Source: Candidatus Moraniibacteriota bacterium (lineage in GTDB: Bacteria; Patescibacteriota; Minisyncoccia; Moranbacterales; UBA2206). From it: a stretch of DNA of 15,356 nucleotides. Shown here piece after piece: positions 13,227-15,356 of the stretch. Below the pieces are notes generated by a model. It searched no databases. It saw only the letters and a program-made list of their open reading frames with translations, and was not told the origin of the DNA. The stretch spans positions 1-15,356 of the forward strand of contig JAHFOP010000018.1 of NCBI GenBank assembly GCA_023261605.1, written 5' to 3'. Both the position numbers and the translations under genes were made by a program. Position 1 is the stretch's first letter; every line of letters starts with the position of its first letter.

Positions 13227-14183
13227 ATGTTCCACCAAAAAAGGAAAAAAATAAATTTTATTCAATTGATTTCAATCGTCTTTTTGGCTTTATTTTTATC
13301 GCTTTTTTCGCCACAAAAGACTGAAGCCGCTTGGATTCCCGGCATGGATCCCATGATACAAAGAATGCTGGACACTATCTATGAACAAGTGGTGGGAATG
13401 GTTATGGGTGCCGCCAAAACAGCGGCCGTGAAAATGCTCAACAGCCAAGTCGATTCGCTGGTCAGTGGCAAAGGAACGGGCAACGCGGCTTTCATCACCA
13501 ATTGGAAGGACTATCTTGTCACTCAGCCAAAAAATAACACGGCTACATACATGAACAGCCGCTTGACCCAAATGACCGCCGGTAAAGGCAGTTCCACCGG
13601 CTATTCCTCCGAAGGTTTTTCCGGTTCAGGCAATTATGCCAGCGCGCTGACGCAAGCGGCCAAAAACAGCGTCGCACAAAAAACCGCTGTTCCGCAAATG
13701 ACCTACCAGAGTGATCCGTCAAAAATGTTTGCCGGCGGCAATTTCAAAAATCTGGAACTCTATCTTTCCGGCATTAACAATCCTTGGTCTTTCAGCGTGG
13801 CGGCCGACAATGCCTATCAAGAAGAATTGGCCAATCAAAAAAACATTCAACAAACCCAAGCCGTGGCCTATCAAGGTTTCAAGCCAACCACCAGTGGCAC
13901 AGGCGACCAGCAAGTCGTCACCCGCCCCGGAATCCTCACCAAAGAAACGGTGGCCAATGTGGAAAACTTGCCCAACAATGTCATTGCCAGCGCCAAAAGT
14001 GTCCCCGAAGTGATTTCTTCCGTCGTTTCACAAATGATCGCCAAGGCCATCCAACAAGGTTTCAGTGGCATGCAAAAAAGCGCCCAAAGTCAAATCAGCA
14101 CCCAAAGCAAACTCAACTCCGGCATGAACAATGCGATGAACACGTCCGGTCCCGCTGCGCAATTCAACGCTCTCGGTCATTAG
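13227..14183 (+). CDS. Secreted Ala/Gln/Ser-rich protein, possible T4SS-associated component
   Basis: The 318-residue protein has a clear signal peptide (KRKKINFIQLISIVFLALFLSLF) with likely cleavage after TEA, before AWIPGMD. The mature part starts with a helical region (MDPMIQRMLDTIYEQVVGMVMGAAKTAAVKMLN). It continues through a low-complexity Gly/Ser-rich centre (SSTGYSSEGFSGSGNYAS) and ends with a Gln/Ser-rich helical tail. No further membrane helix is visible. I do not recognise a named family. The position between a secreted protein gene and a VirB6/TrbL-like gene, with 25- and 28-nt gaps, recalls the VirB5/TrbJ slot of type IV secretion operons; this is inference from order only. ATG 13227 follows an A-run without a Shine-Dalgarno site. 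Confidence 0.7.
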   Translation: MFHQKRKKINFIQLISIVFLALFLSLFSPQKTEAAWIPGMDPMIQRMLDTIYEQVVGMVMGAAKTAAVKMLNSQVDSLVSGKGTGNAAFITNWKDYLVTQPKNNTATYMNSRLTQMTAGKGSSTGYSSEGFSGSGNYASALTQAAKNSVAQKTAVPQMTYQSDPSKMFAGGNFKNLELYLSGINNPWSFSVAADNAYQEELANQKNIQQTQAVAYQGFKPTTSGTGDQQVVTRPGILTKETVANVENLPNNVIASAKSVPEVISSVVSQMIAKAIQQGFSGMQKSAQSQISTQSKLNSGMNNAMNTSGPAAQFNALGH

Positions 14184-14211
14184 TCTCGCTCGATTTTTCA
14201 ATTTACATTTC

Positions 14212-15356
14212 ATGCCTTACCTCAAAACAAAAAAACGAAAGTTTTTAATTGCAATCTTTTTTCTTCTTATTGCAGGGGGTTTTAATCTCGGCAAAATTTC
14301 TTCACCCATACAAATAACCAGCATTATTACTCCAATGATAGCTCATGCTGGCAACCCCGTAGATGTAAGTAACCCAGATCCCTATAACGACGCGGGCGAT
14401 AAAGGAAACCAAGATTCTATCGGCAAGGGCACCCTCAATCCTATAAAACTCATCCTGGTCGGAATCTTGAGCCTAATGACCCTCTTTATCCAGGTAGCCG
14501 CCACTCTCTTCAGTATGGTCATCGACCCCAAGGTTTTTGACGCTGTCCTAAGAAATAACACTGTCGTTTATACCACTTGGGCGCTTGTGCGCGATCTGCT
14601 CAATATCTTTTTCATCCTGGTTCTCATTTTTTCTGCGTTTTGCACGATTTTCCAAATTGAAAGTTTCAACTACAAAAAAATGCTCATCAAACTGATTTTG
14701 ATGTCACTTCTCGTCAATTTCAGCTATCCCATCACCCGCTTCCTCATTGATTATTCGAATGTGGTGCTGTATAGCATTGTAGATTCTCTGGGAATATCCC
14801 CTCAATCCAACAGTATTTGGGCGACCTTTTCCCAAAACGGAGGATTGGCTCCTATCATAAATCAGGGTGCCAATTCCTCCATCACCCTCTTGTTAGCTGC
14901 TATTATTTTTGCTTTTGTTTTTGCTGTGACTCTTCTCATCATCGGGGTTTTGCTTCTGATTCGCATAATTGCATTGGCAATTCTTTTGATTTTTTCCTCC
15001 CTCGCCTTCACCGGATCAATCATCCCTGGGTTCTCCAGCTATGCCAGCAAATGGTGGACCAGTCTTTTCAATTATGTTTTTTTCGGGCCAAACATGCTCT
15101 TTATGGTTTTTGTCGCCACCGCCATGATGGCTCAGCTAGCTTCTCTGCAAACAACTTTCACTACGGCCGCCGGTCAACAGTCCACGGCTGATGTCTCCAC
15201 CATTGGTGCTCTGGCCTTTTTCGCCATCCCCCTCGTCATTTTGTGGATGGGTCTTGGTATGGCGCAAGCAGCCTCCATTGCCGGCGCCGGCATGGTTGTC
15301 GGCGGAGGACAAAAGTTCATGGGTTGGGCGGGGAAAAACCTCACTGGATACAACGC
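14212..15356 (+). CDS. VirB6/TrbL-like polytopic membrane protein (3' end cut by window)
   Basis: An open frame from ATG 14212 runs 381 codons to the window edge without a stop. It starts with a signal-like segment (KRKFLIAIFFLLIAGGFNLG) and a possible processing site near AHA-GN (44-48). Membrane helices follow at about 78-104, 124-147, 158-176, 222-248, 249-266, 288-308 and 331-350. A cytosolic or periplasmic loop lies at 190-220, and an Ala/Gly-rich stretch (MAQAASIAGAGMVVGGGQKF) follows the last helix. A row of helices followed by a Gly/Ala-rich tail and a soluble C-terminus is characteristic of VirB6/TrbL channel proteins of type IV secretion systems, as annotated in many Patescibacteria. 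The family call rests on topology and context, because VirB6 has few invariant residues. It lies 28 nt after the preceding gene and is probably in the same operon. Confidence 0.75.
   Translation, partial: MPYLKTKKRKFLIAIFFLLIAGGFNLGKISSPIQITSIITPMIAHAGNPVDVSNPDPYNDAGDKGNQDSIGKGTLNPIKLILVGILSLMTLFIQVAATLFSMVIDPKVFDAVLRNNTVVYTTWALVRDLLNIFFILVLIFSAFCTIFQIESFNYKKMLIKLILMSLLVNFSYPITRFLIDYSNVVLYSIVDSLGISPQSNSIWATFSQNGGLAPIINQGANSSITLLLAAIIFAFVFAVTLLIIGVLLLIRIIALAILLIFSSLAFTGSIIPGFSSYASKWWTSLFNYVFFGPNMLFMVFVATAMMAQLASLQTTFTTAAGQQSTADVSTIGALAFFAIPLVILWMGLGMAQAASIAGAGMVVGGGQKFMGWAGKNLTGYN

Overview
The window looks like a chromosomal piece of a Candidate Phyla Radiation (Patescibacteria, probably Parcubacteria-like) genome. 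Three things point there. The genes are compact housekeeping genes, most start after A-rich sequence without a Shine-Dalgarno site, and the right edge holds a signal-peptide/TSP3/VirB6-like membrane cluster of the type met in these genomes. TGA acts as a stop in dksA/traR and ksgA, so the standard bacterial code applies and the TGA=Gly codes of SR1/Gracilibacteria do not. No tRNA or rRNA gene is visible. The lineage call is an inference from gene content, not from a marker alignment.

Left part (1-3600): the tail of an unknown gene, an NYN/LabA-type PIN nuclease gene with a strong terminator, then a small-ORF locus. That locus has an extended -10 promoter, a two-hairpin leader and two tiny ORFs with near-perfect Shine-Dalgarno sites. 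It is followed by interspersed inverted repeats, and by pnp (polynucleotide phosphorylase) with a consensus promoter, a repeat-rich leader and its own terminator.

Middle part (3600-5600): a gene for a single-pass membrane protein of unknown function, then about 930 bases without a convincing protein gene. This gap has a near-perfect promoter followed by a series of strong hairpins and a weak terminator, so it may encode an undescribed structured RNA of about 600 nt.

Plus-strand gene run (5600-10312): yraN (possibly leaderless), a dksA/traR-type zinc-finger gene, lspA, comM/yifB, a DUF348-G5-RlpA-like cell-wall protein gene and ksgA/rsmA. Its probable terminator lies inside the 3' end of the convergent ubiA-like gene. 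The run combines nucleic-acid handling (yraN, comM), transcription control, lipoprotein processing, wall remodelling and ribosome maturation.

Right part (10343-15356): a minus-strand gene for a large membrane protein whose C-terminal half is a UbiA prenyltransferase and whose N-terminal half is an extra membrane module. A divergent promoter region with an inverted repeat containing a DnaA-box-like 9-mer separates it from three closely spaced plus-strand genes: a secreted TSP3-repeat protein, a secreted Ala/Gln/Ser-rich protein, and a polytopic VirB6/TrbL-like protein cut off by the window end. I infer that these three are parts of a type IV secretion or surface apparatus.
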